Assembly (NCBI GenBank): GCA_028641055.1
Contig: CM054062.1
Coordinates: forward strand, 234,310,376 to 234,374,375
DNA: 64,000 bases
Origin: Alopecurus myosuroides
Taxonomy: Eukaryota > Streptophyta > Magnoliopsida > Poales > Poaceae
Reading direction: 5' to 3'
Numbering within the stretch: the stretch's first letter is position 1; each line of letters opens with the position of its first letter. The notes below the pieces were generated by a model that saw nothing but the letters and a program-made list of their open reading frames with translations, searched no databases and was not told where the DNA came from. The position numbers and the translations under genes were made by a program. This document shows, piece by piece, positions 21,179-34,100 of this stretch.

Positions 21179-24100
21179 AAAAGAGTCGACCTCGACTCGC
21201 CTTCGTATTCATCACTTGGGTATCCAAGGAAAGGAGAGATATCCTTGACATTGAAGGAGTTGTGGACGAGGTACTTGGATTGCGGTAAGTCGAGCTTTTA
21301 AGCGTTGTTGTTGATGCGCTTGATGATCTTGAAGGGGCCGTCGCATCTTGGCTTGATCTTGGAGTTTCTCTCTTGTGGGAAACGGTCTTTGTTCAAATGT
21401 AGCCAAACGAGATCACCTTCTTGGAACACCATTGGTTTCTTGTTCTTGTTCATGACGGAGGCTCGATGCTCGGAATGCTTCTCAAGCGTAGCTCTTGTGG
21501 AGTCATGTAGCTTCCCTATGTAGTCAGTGCGCTTGTCAATGTCCATGTTGACTTGCTCGCGTATAGGAAAAGGTAGTATGTCGAGAGAGGTGTTGGGGTT
21601 GAAGCCGTAGACGATCTCAAAGGGGCTCTTCTTGGTAGCTTGTATAGGAAAAGGTAGTATGTCGAGAGAGGTGTTGGGGTTGAAGCCGTAGACGATCTCA
21701 AAGGGGCTCTTCTTTGTAGCTTGGTGTACAACACGGTTGTAGGCGAACTCGGCATGTGGGATGCATTCCTCCCAATTCTTGAGGTTGGGCTTGATCAATG
21801 CTCGAAGGAGTGAAGATAGTGTGCGGTTGACGACTTCGGTTTGTCCATTCGTTTGTGGGTGGTAGGCGGTAGAGAAACGTAGCTTGACGCCGAGCTTGGC
21901 CATCACCGTCTTCCAAAAGTAGGAGGTGAACTTGACATCGCGGTCGGACACAATAGAAGTGGGTACACCATGGAGACACACAATTTCCCTAAAAAACAAG
22001 CTAGCAACATGTGAAGCATCGTCGGTTCGGTTGCATGGAATGAAATGTGCCATTTTAGAGAAATGATCAACAACGACAAAGATGGAGTCCATATTGGTTT
22101 TAGTTCGTGGGAGTCCTAACACAAAGTACATACTAATATCACTCCAAGGTGCGTGTGGGATAGGCAATGTCAAGTAAAGACCATGAGGGTTTGACGTTGA
22201 CTTAGCTTTGAGACATGTAGGACATCGCTTGACGAGGCGTTCAACTTGGTGCCTCATCTTGGGCCAATAGTAGTTGTTGGAGAGCATGGAATAGGTCTTG
22301 TCACGTCCAAAGTGTCCCATGAGACCTCCTTCATGTGATTCCTTCAATAACAATAAACGAAGAGAGGACTCGGGAATACACAATTTGTTAGCTTTAAACA
22401 AGAAACCTTTGCGAAGATAGTAGTCATCAAAACCTTGGTTAGGCAAGCATTTCTCAAAGATAGGACCAAAGAAAGCATCAGAAGAATATAAGTCTTTGAT
22501 CTCATCCAAACCAATCACATTGATGTCAAGGCGTGTGAGAAGACACTCTTTTCGAGACAAGGCATCTGCTACAACATTTTCTTTACCTTTCTTGTACTTA
22601 ATGACATAAGGAAAATATTCAATGAATTCTACCCATTTTGCATGCCTTTTGTTCAAATTAGCTTGGCTTTTCAAATATTTCAATGATTCATGATCGGAAT
22701 GAATGACAAATTCTTTAGACCAAAGGTAGTGTTTCCAAACTTCTAACACTCTAACCAAAGAAAATAGTTCCTTATCATAGATTGGGTAATTGAGTTTAGC
22801 GCCATCTAGTTTTTCACTATGATAAGCAACGGGACGTCCATTTCGCATAAGAACGCCACCAATTCCTATACCACTAGCATCACACTAAATCTCAAAAGTT
22901 TTCTCAAAATCCGGCAAGACAAGAAAAGGAGCTTCGGTCAAGCACTTCTTAAGTGTGTCAAAAGCTTTTTGTTGCGAGTTGCCCCAAACAAAGGGTACAT
23001 TCTTCTTGGTAAGTTCATTCAAAGGGCAAGCAATTGTTGAAAAATCTTTGACAAAGCGGCAGTAGAAACCGGCAAGGCCATGAAAGATCCTTATCTCACC
23101 CACGGAAGTAGGGTTAGGCCAATTCCTAATTGCCTCTACTTTCTTTTTGTCGGCTTCAATACCATTGGAAGAGATCACAAAACCCAATAAAACAAGTTTG
23201 TTGGTGCAAAAATTGCATTTGGAAAGATTTGCGATTTTTTTGCTTTGCGAAGAGCCAACAATACTTGTGAAATATGATCAAGATGATCCTCCAAAGAATT
23301 GTTATAAATGAGGATGTCGTCAAAGTAAACCACAAATTTTTTTCCAATAAGAGGGCGTAAGACTTCATTCATGAGGCGCATAAAAGTTAAAGGAGCATTG
23401 GAGAGACCAAAGGGCATGAAAAGCCATTCATACAAACCAAGTTTTGTTTTGAAAGCCGTTTTCCATTCATCTCCTATGTTCATATGTATTTGGTGATATC
23501 CACTTTTAAGATCAATTTTAGAGAAGATAGTAGCACCACTCAATTCATCAAGCATGTCATCTAGCGCAGGAATGGGATGTCTATATCTAATGGTGATAGC
23601 ATTGATAGGACGACAATCCATGCACATGCGTGAAGTAGCATCTTGCTTTGGAACAAGTATAACCGACATGACACAAGGACTAAGAGATTCGCGGATAAAA
23701 CCTTTGTCGAGTAGTTCTTGAATTTGGCGCTCAATCTCCTTAGTCTCCTCGGGGTTGGTGCGGTAGGGAGCACTGTTTGGAAGTGGCGCACCCGGAATGA
23801 GGTCAATTCGGCGCTCGATTCCTCGTAGACGAGAAAGGCCCGGAGGGAGTTCATCGGGAAACACGTCTTCAAATTTTTGCAACAAAGGAAACAAAGATGG
23901 AGGAAAATTTGTCATGTCGTTAGTTTCAAGTGCTTCCCCTTTGCACACTAGGATAAAGTGGAAGATGGTTGGGTCATCTCGTAACTCTCGCATCTCCCTT
24001 TTGGTGGCAAGTAAGGCAAGGCCTTTAGGAACACTCGTAGTTTTTCCACTCATACTTGGTTTGTGGCGCTCACTTTCTTTTAGGTGGATCACTCTCTCAC

Positions 24101-26438
24101 CACTCATCTCACGATACTTGAGCTCTTCTTATTTACGTGCAAGTGTCTTGGCGTTGTCGGCGATCACTTGGCTAGGAGACATGGGACGAAGCACACACGT
24201 CTTGTTATTCCACTTGAAGTTATAGTTATTGGTACGCCCATCATGAATAGCACTCTTTTCATATTGCCAAGATCGTCCGAGAAGAAGATAACACACGGTC
24301 ATAGGCACGACGTCACACTCCACCGTGTCTTCATAGGGGCCGATCTTGAATTGCACAGACACCATATGTTGAATCTTGAAGGTGCCGGAGTCACTAAGCC
24401 ATTGGACATGGTATGGATGCAGATGTTTCTTTTAAGTCAATTGTAGTTTGTCGCAAAGCTCTTTGCTAGCCAAGTTGTGGCAACTTCCACCATCGATGAT
24501 AACCTTGATTGATTTGCCATTGATACCGGATCTAGTTTGAAAGAGATTGCAACGTTGATCATGCTCATCTTGAGGAGAAGTAGTAAGGACTCTTGTCACC
24601 ACTAGCGATGTATTCTTGTCCTCATCGCAATAGACACTTTCTTCATCTTCATTTGGCACATCCAAGGAATTAAGAGCTACTTGATGCATAGTATAGTATT
24701 CTCCTTCACTCATGGAGTCACGATCACCATCTTGGTTGACAATCATTATCATCTTGTTGGAACACTCAAAGGATTTGTGTCCACTACCACCACACTTGAA
24801 GAAAGTGATAGTACTCGACTTGACTTGGGGAGTATGCGAAGAGGTGGTTTAAGGAACTTGTTTCTTGAATGGTTGTGAAGACTTGTTGGTAGCATTGGGG
24901 GCTCTAGAGGTGCTCTTTTTGTTGTTGGGAGTAGTCACTTGTGTCATTGGAGACGAAGAGGAGGGTCTTGAGGCAAAGAAAGCCTTTTTATTGTTGTACT
25001 TGAGATCTTCCGCAATTTGGCGCTCGTCCTTGAGAGCTTGATGGACAAGTTCCACTATGTTGTTGTATGGTTGATAATCGACAATAATCCTTATAGGATA
25101 GTTGAGGCCATTGAGGAAGCGGGCCATTGTTTGTTCTTGAGATTCCATCACGTGAGCTCGTATCAAAGAGGTTTCCATTTCCTTGTAGTACTCATCAACG
25201 GACTTCAAACCTTGACGAAGTTCTTGAAGTTTCTTGAAGAGGTCACGCTTGTAATGTGGAGGAACAAAACGAGCATGCATGAATTGCTTCATATCATTCC
25301 AAGTGGCAATAGGAGCAATACGGTTGCGGACTCTTTCGGCTTGTAGACGATCCCACCATAAGAGTGCATAGCCTTCGAATTCCAATGATGCTAGAACAAC
25401 CATCTTCTTGTCGGTGAAGTTTTGAATGCCGAAGATCTTGTCCACTTTGAGGGCCCAAGCAAGATATTCTTCGGGATCCTTTTCACCATTGACCTTTGGT
25501 ACATTGAAGCGAAGGGCACTCATGTTGTTGTCTTCTTGTTGACGATGGGGTCTCTCATGAGGTTCTTCATGATAGATAGGTGGGTAATCATCATATGGGT
25601 CATCCTCATTGTCTTGGTGGTGGCGATCATGATGGGGAGGATGACGCCGGTGGTCATTAGGAGGTGGTTGTTGGCGGTGACGGAGTCTTGCTTCGCGGTG
25701 TTCACTATCATCATTGTCATGGTGTTGATGTCGAGGACGTTCTTGTTGAGGGTGTTGCGTAAGCACTTGTTCATCTCGAGGGTGTTGAGGACGATCATGT
25801 TCTTGGCGGTCATTGTTGGTGGGACGCGCATTACGCCTTGGTGGCCTTCGATGTTGACGAGCACCTTCCACGAAGTCATTGTGGCCATAGTCTTGAGCGT
25901 GGCCTTGTGGAGGTGGTTGATGATGTTGTCGAAGGTCCGGGCGTTGCGGTTGTTGAAGAGGGTCACCACGGCCTTGGCGATGTTGAGGAGGTGGTGATGG
26001 CGAGCTATCTTCGTACCAATTTCGTCGCGAAGCTTGTTGAGGAGGTTGTTGTGGTTGTTGAGGAGGTGGTTGTGGTTGTTGAGGTTGTCCACCATCCTCC
26101 ATGTTGGTGTTGCGATCATGGCGATTATGGCGGTGATGGCGACGAGGTTGGTGAAGATCTTGATTGTGGTGGCTTGAGCGACAAGACATTGAGGACGATG
26201 ATGAATGACGGCGGTTGGCAAGATTAGCCAAGTTGATGTTGATGCGCGTCATTTGATCATTCAATCGATCCTCTTGCTCTTGGAATCGACGCTCATAGCG
26301 TTGCAATGCGTCCTTCACGAGTTCACGGAGTTGGAAATGGTCATTGTGGGTGACGTAGTTGGCGTAAGCATTGTCGTTGTAGAATGGGTTTCCTTCATAC
26401 TCCGAGCTCGGACTTGTGAATACTCCTTCCCTAGCCAT
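21175..26438 (-). pseudogene. Gypsy gag-pol polyprotein, five stops and one frameshift
   Basis: Start chosen at the ATG at 26438 (MAREGVF). Gag has a His/Arg/Gln/Pro-rich stretch (to about 25530), then a retrotransposon gag core (EYLAWALKVDKIF, HARFVPPHYKRDL) and a zinc knuckle near 24790 (FKCGGSGHKSFEC) whose first Cys is missing. Protease has IIDGGSCHNLAS near 24490. RT has RPINAITIRYRHPIP, FSKIDLKSGYHQI and the YFDDILIY catalytic box near 23325. RNase H has [12 protein letters not shown] near 22870. Integrase has an HHCC finger ([11 protein letters not shown]...CPTC), then DRDVKF and [11 protein letters not shown]. In-frame stops are at 24849, 24432, 24129, 22885 and 21298; the frame shifts at the T7 run 23235-23241. 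The integrase position normally MDFVLGLP reads MYFVLGLP, losing the first catalytic Asp. Not functional. Confidence 0.9.
21561..21722 (-). repeat. 81-bp tandem duplication in integrase
   Basis: Two consecutive copies of 81 bp (21561-21641 and 21642-21722) differ at one visible base. The unit is 27 codons, so the frame is kept and the protein repeats the block that runs from [13 protein letters not shown] to LDILPFPI. It lies in the C-terminal part of integrase, after the catalytic core. Confidence 0.92.
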
Positions 26439-26453
26439 CTCAAAAACACACAA

Positions 26454-27181
26454 GGGTGATATTGAAGAAATGGATGTCTCACTTGCCCAACGTTACCTTT
26501 TTCGGTCGTATTGAGGCTAGTGGACGAGCCTAGGATTAGGGCGGTATGTCAAGAGCGAATCCAAAAAGATCGAAAGAAACCGCAAACGACAACACACACT
26601 TTATGCGGGAGGAAAATGGGTTAGGAAAGTGGCGAGGAAAAATCGACAAAGCCGAAGAAAAGTTTGTTGTCAAACATAGAGAAGAACCAAAGAGAAGTTA
26701 GCACAAAAATCAAACCTAGTGGAGGGAAATATGGGTGGAACACACACACACAAGGGATAAATGGGGTTAGTGCGGCCAATGGACGAGCGGAGACAAAATG
26801 TACCTAACGAAGACTAAGATCAATGCCACACAACCACAAGGAGGACGCTAGCTCAAACCGCAAACTTTAAAAGGCAACAAGATTCGCACAGTGGCAACCG
26901 ATCACTCTTTTCTCTTTTACGACACGAAGCTACACGTTCCTACAAATGATAACAATTGGCATCGATCTTTTGCTTCTTTTGCTCTTTTTGCTCTTTCGTT
27001 TTTTTTTAATTTTCTCTTTTTGATGATGATTCCATAATGCCAATGCCTACTTGTAGCTAGTCTCTCACAAGCACAAAACACGCACTCTCGGTGCCACTAA
27101 TGCGATGCCAAGCGGTATAAAAGAACTAGTCCAAATAGGTAAGGTACACAATGGGTGGGTTGGGTCAAGCGGAAGCAAATT
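26454..27181 (-). other. Gypsy 5' UTR, proximal part
   Basis: Non-coding sequence upstream of gag on the minus strand, with a pyrimidine-rich stretch (about 26900-27030, ttttgctctttttgctctttcg on the plus strand). It is contiguous with the gag-pol region and ends abruptly at the CACTA terminus at 27182. I see no gene. Confidence 0.7.
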
Positions 27182-27800
27182 CACTACCAAATTCCGCGTG
27201 GTCTGTGACGTTTCAATACCGTTGCGGATGGGCTCCAAACCGTCGCTAAGGGCAATCCGCGATGGTTTGCTCGACGGAGTGAGAACGTTCCTGATCGACT
27301 GCCAGGGATGATTCTGCGACGATTAAATGAACACTAATCCGTCGCATGCTACTGGCCGGCTCAGCACAAGACCCAACAACGAGCGACGTTTTTTTTCGTT
27401 GCAATGTGTGTGCACGTGGCATCGTTTTCCGTTACCCGTTACGGACGTCACTTCCACCGTTCCTGACGTCATCATCGTCTTGACATTTTAAAAACGTCGC
27501 GATTGGAACTACTGTTACCTCCGTTTAATGACGTCATAATAAGTGCAACGTTTATTTTCTCGTCGCGAGTACAAGCAGTATAAGGTGCCACATGTCGCTC
27601 TCATAATGTTCCACGTATACGCTTATTCCCGACGAATTTATAACGTTGTCCGACGGTGCGACGTTTTAGTTCGTCGTAAGGCGTCGCGAACCATGAGCCA
27701 TCACGTGTACCAACACAGCATGTCCACGTCGAAACGTTTCCGTGACGTGTTTATTTCGTCGCGATTTCCATCCAATAAGGTACTGACTCATGGACGTACC
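27182..27800. repeat. CACTA left terminal and subterminal region
   Basis: Beyond the terminal repeat, the motif gcgacg/cgtcgc with an acgtt context recurs more than a dozen times in both orientations (for example near 27246, 27383, 27491, 27565, 27630, 27658, 27675 and 27760). Clusters of short direct and inverted motifs are the binding sites of TNPA in En/Spm elements. The ORFs crossing this region (27105-27311 and 27543-27806) are incidental. Confidence 0.7.
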
Positions 27801-27967
27801 ATATAGTACCACGTGTCCTCGTATTCATTAGCATGGAAAATACTATACTAGTTTTCACAGCAAATCAAACACAAAAAATACATAAATTCCGAATAAGGTC
27901 ACAACATAGCTCGCCAGCAAAGGCAGTCTAATACAGTTCAAAACACAACAAGCAGTTTCACAAAGGG

Positions 27968-30105
27968 CTACTCAGTTTCATATCTCGGATGAACTTGAGC
28001 CAACATGCCACCGATAAGGGTTTTGTACATTTCTTGATTCTTCTTCATACCTTTGTGTTCCTCCGTCATACGCAACAATTCTTGTCGATGCTTCATCCTA
28101 TCTGCATCAGCTTATTCCTTGGCCTGTTTCAACTCATCAACTACTGACTGCAGGTCCTGCCTCTGTTTTCTCTCAGAATCAAGTTGAAGGTGAAGCTGAG
28201 ACTTTTTTGCTCTTGCACTGGTTGTGACCCCGCCTATGGTATTCAGGAACGAAGACTTTAGACGGTTCTTGGTCAGCACGGCAGCGACAGCTTCGGCGGC
28301 AGAAAGAGGTTCCTTGACAGTGTCATCTACTGGAGTACGTTCTAGTATATGATATTGCATTTCTTCCTATAAAGCATGTAAAACCTTTAGATCAAATAGA
28401 AGCTGAACTAGCTTGTAAGGAACATTGATATCATGACAAGCTTATACATAACAAAGATGCAAATAGCAGATGACAAGCAATTAAGCACGCATGACAAGCT
28501 TGTAAGGAACATAAATGAAAAACATCACATGACAGGCATGTAACTAAACATGGCTGAAAATAGCAGACGACAAGCATGTACAGAACATAGATGAAAATAG
28601 CAGCTCCCGAGGATAGATGAACTAGAGGATGAAAAGCAAGCAGCATGCATGTGCATGAACTATGAGATGACAAGCATAGGTGAAATAGCAGGAGTTTGCA
28701 TCAGAATTCACAAAGGGAAGCATCAGTACGTATCTAGAAAAATCTATTGAGGTAATTGTTGATCCTAGAGATAGACAGAATTCTGAGGGACTTACAATTG
28801 CTCTTTTCACGGGCGAAGAGAATCCACGCGTCTTGCTGTTGTGCGTAGCTTTGAACAATTCAAAGGCATCTTCCCCCATGTCGCAGTAAACCTCGTAGCT
28901 ACGAGAACCTATGTCGCTATGGAACTGGACAGTCTGTCTGCTTTGTCTAGCTTTCAGACAAGCCATCTACATAAACGAAGTATGAACTGATTAGACACAG
29001 TCCAGGTTATGGAATAGAAACAATGGCAATGTAGAGTGAACAAAGATAGTACCTGTTTCCTGACTGAGGACCAGTTATCGACTAGCCTGCACCGTTCTGC
29101 TTCGCTCATGTGCCCAACCGCATCAGAAGGCGTTCGTACAACTCTACTCTTGTCTCTAACGCTGTCCAAAAATTCTTGCTTCAGAATATGGCGTCTTTGT
29201 CTTGTACAGTTCTTGAGATGCATCAAAAGAGATTAACGAATAACAGGGTCTCTTGGGTTCAGATGAAACTTTGACTGAAACAAAAGAAAGAGCACTTTTC
29301 AGTTATATGAACAACAATGGAATGAAATGGAAGGTTGGGTTACAAAACTTACAGACACATGGCCGTGGTAGGAGGAAAATATATCTTCCCTTCCCCTGTA
29401 CTCTTTCCAATGGGGGAAGATAGGGACAATGTGCTTCACAGCTAATGAACACGCAGTAGCATACATGGTAGCAATCTTTGGGTCCACTGGCCTTGTCTTT
29501 CCCAGAGGAATAACAATTATGATCCTATTTCATTTGGCATGTTTCTTCTCCTCCCAGCCGCACCACTCGAAACAATGTCTTCACATGGGTAATCTACAGA
29601 AATTGTGGCATTGCTAGAGTTAATATTCTGCATTTTGGATTTCCTTCCACACATGGCCCGTCGTAGAGCATGCAATCTCTATGATATGTCATCTTGCTCT
29701 TTGTTGCAGACACCTTGCTCCTCGACTTGGGAACCTTGCCCCTCGCCTAGGAATGGTGGAAGCTCGCCTTGCACACCTGGCAGCTCACCGTAGGGAGGTA
29801 CCTGCTTGCATTGGGCCGCTACCTCCTCACGGTGGTCAGCCTCCTCCTTTTGTTGGGAAGCTTCCAGCTGGCCATGGGCAAGTGCCTTCTCGCATTGGGC
29901 AGCTTTCTGCTAGCCTTGGGGGGCTGTCTCCACGTCTTGGACCACTGGTCGCTTGAGTTCGTCATCTGCATACGGATGGACATGGGCAACTGCATGCTCG
30001 CGATGGGCCTTGACGCGCTTGCGTTTACAACCATGTCCACCAGGAGGCATCTTTGTCCTACCATATGTACTCTTGACTTTAATGTTCCTAAGCTGCACGG
30101 TTCAT
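27968..30105 (-). pseudogene. TNPA-like gene (Transposase_24 family), multi-exon, with stops
   Basis: In En/Spm systems this type of protein binds subterminal repeats to assist the transposase. The upstream exon (about 30105-29587) reads STYGRTKMPPGGHGCKRKR, then a Gln/Glu-rich segment with two in-frame TAG codons. The next segment (about 29535-29352) has IIIVIPLGKTRPVDPKIATM and AVKHIVPIFPHWKEY. Then come FHLNPRDPVIR (29278 on), EFLDSVRDKSRVVRTP with SEAERCRLVDNW (to 29053, donor gtactat), and VQFHSDIGSRSYEVYCDMGE, ELFKATHNSKTRG (28966-28795, donor gtaagtc). The last exon (28366-27968) is a coiled coil with a TAA in the middle at 28112. At least three stops break it. The ELFKATH and NW motifs match the Ptta/En/Spm family as I remember it. 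Confidence 0.68.
29700..29960 (-). repeat. Imperfect repeats coding a Gln/Glu/His-rich segment
   Basis: In the TNPA-like exon, short degenerate units of about 30 bp with cattgggc or catgggc cores repeat (near 29810, 29872, 29897, 29980). In the gene's frame they give CEKALAHGQLEASQQKEEA and similar residues. Confidence 0.5.
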
Positions 30106-30109
30106 ATGT

Positions 30110-30470
30110 ACCAAATCAACTAGGATAGTAGCACAAAATACATGGCAGAACAGTAATTAAGCCAGCAGTTCCACACAACATAAGTACCTTTATTGTTGAG
30201 CTATCATGCAAGGCATGCCTTATCTAGATGGTGGACATGGTATAAATGGAAATAAATAGCTTACACTATAAGTCTAGAATTGATGATTTATGCGAATAAA
30301 TGAAAATAAATAGCGCATACATGTTCTTTACAAATAGCCTTATCTTTCATTGGGATGTGACAACATAGAGTTAGAAAATCTCAGTGATGCAATTGTTGTT
30401 TGACCATATCATATCAGTAATCTAATTTGTGGACCTAAGTATGATAGGATCACAGGATAAGTGATCTTAA
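30110..30470. other. No gene seen (TNPA-like upstream region)
   Basis: AT-rich sequence with no open frame of note, between the first identifiable exon of the TNPA-like gene and the GC-rich repeats at 30530. It may hold an intron, with a ctgtacg/cag border near 30100. Confidence 0.35.
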
Positions 30471-30529
30471 GCTTTATCCAAGCTCGAAAATAAGCAAACT
30501 CTGGCCAAAGGAACTTGACGGCTACCAGG

Positions 30530-30790
30530 CAGGCGAGGTGGCAGATCTTGAGGACGACCTGGACGGCGAGGTGGCAGATCTTGACGGCGAGGTATCAAAT
30601 CTGGACGACGAGGTGGAAGATCTGGATGGCGTCCTGGACGGCGAGGTGGAAGCCCGGGAAGGCGAGATGAGCGGCGGGGTGGACGACCGGGGACGGCAAG
30701 GTGGAAGCCCGAGAAGGCAAGCTGCACAGCGAGCTGGAAGACCGGGGATAGCCAGGTGGAAGCCCGGGAAGGCGAGCTACAGGGTGGGGT
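30530..30790. repeat. GC-rich minisatellite, ~15-21 bp units
   Basis: Units of the type ggcgaggtgg-aga-tctgga-c and aggtggaagcccgggaaggcga repeat at least a dozen times. ORFs run through them on both strands: an Asp/Glu-rich one on the plus strand and a Pro/Arg-rich one on the minus strand. I treat them as compositional. The position upstream of the TNPA-like gene fits a 5' leader or promoter-side repeat. Confidence 0.7.
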
Positions 30791-31121
30791 GGCAGGCCGG
30801 GTCGGAGTAGATGGGGTTTAGGAGGAAAGAGGGATTTCAGACAAGAAGAGGAGGGGAAATTTCAGCGAGGGGCCAGATAAGAGGGAGAGGTTCGAAATTT
30901 AGGGCGGCATAGGCGGCAATGTTTTTGCTCGATAATTTGGGTGTGCGGCGCGAAATTTTCTGCGCCCGCCAGATTTTGGTACATTGGCTGGAGAACATTG
31001 CTGGCCGTTGGATACATGATGGATGGCCAAAAAAGATAACCATTATTGAAATATGTTATTTAAGGATAATGGAAAGACATCTATAAATTACTGACATAAA
31101 CTATTACTAATAATAAATAAA

Positions 31122-34100
31122 TTACCCTACCATTGTCTTGGGTGTTCCTTGAGCCTAACCTAACACAACCAAACAATTGGCTCCGCTTTGCTACCCCTTT
31201 TCCGGCTCACGTAGAGGGGACAAAACGCCGGTTCCATCTTTTTTCCCAGCGGGGCTATGGTTTCTCCGGAGAGGGGGCTCTGGAACGTCTGAATGCCACC
31301 ACAACACATGGTATGCCATAACATGTGTGTTAGAGTGTGGTATGGGTCTTGGATGCCCAAGATTCCATCGCTCTTTGTGCTAGGGTTTCACCAGCGTCGA
31401 ATTCTCTCTCGCGGGTTCCAGTACTGCTTAATGAGAGCCCGAAACTCCCGGATCTAACGGAACTGGGGGAATCTTGACAAGAGGTGGGCCCTACCATTTG
31501 TCTTGGGTATTCCTTGATCCTAACATAACACGACCAAGCAATTGGTTACACTTTGGTACCACCTTTCGGCTCACGTAGAGGGGCCAGAACGACAGTTCCA
31601 TCTTTTCCCCAGCGGGGCTATGGTTTCTCCGGAGTGCGGGGGAGGGGGGCTCCGGATCATCTGAATGCCACCAAATCCCATGGTATGCCATACCATATGT
31701 GTTAGATTGTGGATTATAATGGGTCTTGGATTCCCAAGATCCCCTCGCTCTCTGTGTTAGGGCTTTACCGTCGTCGGATTCTCTCTAGCGGGTTCCAAGA
31801 CTACTTAGAGCCCGAAACTCTCGGATTTGACGGAACTAGGGGAAATCTTGCCAAGAGGTGTGGACCCTAACATTTTCTTTGGTGTTCCTTGGGCCTAAGC
31901 TAACACAACCAAACAATTGGTTCCACTTTGCTACCCCCTTCCGGCTCACGTAGAGGGGCCAGAACGGTTGTTCCGCCTTTTTCCCCGTCGGGGCTATGGT
32001 TTCTCCGGAGGGGGGCTCCGGATCGTATGAATGCCACCAAATCCCATCGTATGACATACCATGTGTGTTAGAGTGTGTCATGGTCTTGGATACCCGATAT
32101 TACCTTGCTCTCTTTGTTAGGGCTTCACCGGCGTCGGATTCTCTCTGGCGTGTTCCATGACTACTTAGAGCCCGAAACTCCCGGATCTGACGGAACTAGG
32201 GGAATCTTGCCAAGAGATGGGCCCTGCCATTTTCTTGGGTGTTACTTGGGGCTAACCTAACACAACAAAGCTGTTAGTTCAATTTTCCTACCCCCTTCCG
32301 GCTCACGTAGATGGGGCAGAACGACAGTTCCGTCTTTTTCCCCAGCGGGGCTATGGTTTATCCGGAGAGGGGGCTCCCGATCGTCTGAATGACACCTAAT
32401 CCCATTGCACACCATACCATGTGTGCTAGAGTGTGGCATGGGTCTTGGATGCCCAGGATTCCCTCGCTCTTTGTGCTAGGGTTTCGCCGGCATCAGATTC
32501 TCTCTCGTGGGTTCCAGGACTAATTAATGAGAGCCCGAAACTCCCGGGTGTGACGGAACTGGGGGAATCTTGCAAATTGGTGGGCCCTACCATTCTCTTG
32601 GGTGTCCCTTAGGCCTAAAATAACACAACCAAGCAGTTAGTTCCACTTTGCTACCCCCTTGTGGCTCATGTAGATGGGGCAGAACGACAATTCCATCTTT
32701 TTCCCAGCGGGGCTTTGGTTTATCCGGAGAGGGGGCTCCAAATCGTCTGAATGCCACCAAATCCCATTACACGCCACACCACGTGTCATAGAATGTGGCG
32801 TGGGTCTTGGATGCCCAAGATTCACTCGCTCTCTGTGTTAGGGTTTCACCGGTGTCAGATTCTCTCTCGCGGGTTCTGGGACTAATTAATGATAGCCCGA
32901 AACTCTCGGGTGTGACGAAACTGGGGGAATCTTGCCAAGAGGTGTGCCCTACCATTCTCTTGGGTGCTCCTTGGGACTAACCTAACACAACCAAACAATT
33001 ATTTCCACTTTGCTACCCCCTTCCCGCACACGTAGATGGGCCAGAACGACAATTCCGTCTTTTTCCCCAGCGGGGCTATGGTTTCTCCAGAGAGGTGGCT
33101 CCAGATCTTCTGAATGCCACCAAATCCCATGGTATACCATAACTTGTGTGTTAGAGTGTGTCATGGGTCTTGGATTCCCAAGATTCCCTCGCTCTCTGTG
33201 TAAGGGCTTCATCGGGGTCGGATTCTCTCTAGCGGGTTCAAGGACTACTTAGAGCTCGAAACTCCCGGATTAAATGGAACTAGGGGAGTATTGCCAAGAG
33301 GTGGACCCTAACATTTTCTTTGGTGTTACTTGAGCCTAACCTAACACAACCAAACAGTTGGTTCCACTTTGCTACCCCCTTCCGGCTCACGTAGAGGGGC
33401 CAAAACGGCAGTTCCGCCTTTTTCCCCAACATAGCTATGGTTTCTCCGGAGGGGGGTCCGGATCGTATGAATGCCACAAAATCCCATGGCATGACATACC
33501 ATGTGTGTTAGAGTGTGCCATGGTATTGGATACCCGAGATTAACTTGCTCTCTGTGTTAGGGTTTCAACGGTGTCAGATTTCTCTCTTGCTGGTTCCAGG
33601 ACTAATTAATGAGAGCCCGAAACTCCCGGGTGTGACGGAACTGGGGGAATCTTGCAAGGTGTGCCCTACCATTCTCTTGGGTGTTCCTTGGGCCTAACCT
33701 AACACAACCAAACGGTTATTTCCACTTTGCTACCCCTTCCGGCTCACGTATATGGGGCAGAACGACAGTTCCGTCATTTTCCCCAACGGGGCTATGGTTT
33801 CTCCGGAGAGGTGGCTCCAGATTTTCTGAGTGCCACCAAATCCCATGGTATACCATACCATGTGTGTTAGAGTGTGTCATGGGTCTTGGATTCCCAAGAG
33901 TCCCTCGTTCTTTGTGTAAGGGCTTCACCGGCGTCGGATTCTCTCTAGCGGGTTCCAAGACTACTTATTAGAGCCCGAAACTCCCGGATTGGACGGAACT
34001 AAGGGAATCTTGCCAAGAGGTCGACCCTAACATTTTCTTTTGTGTCCTTGGGACTAACCTAACCCAACCAAACAGTTGGTTCCACTTTTCTACCCCCTTT

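Noticed and set aside
25422..26227. ORFs of 129-233 codons overlapping gag
   Set aside because: They are shadows of the long gag frame 26438-24849, which has the recognisable gag core.
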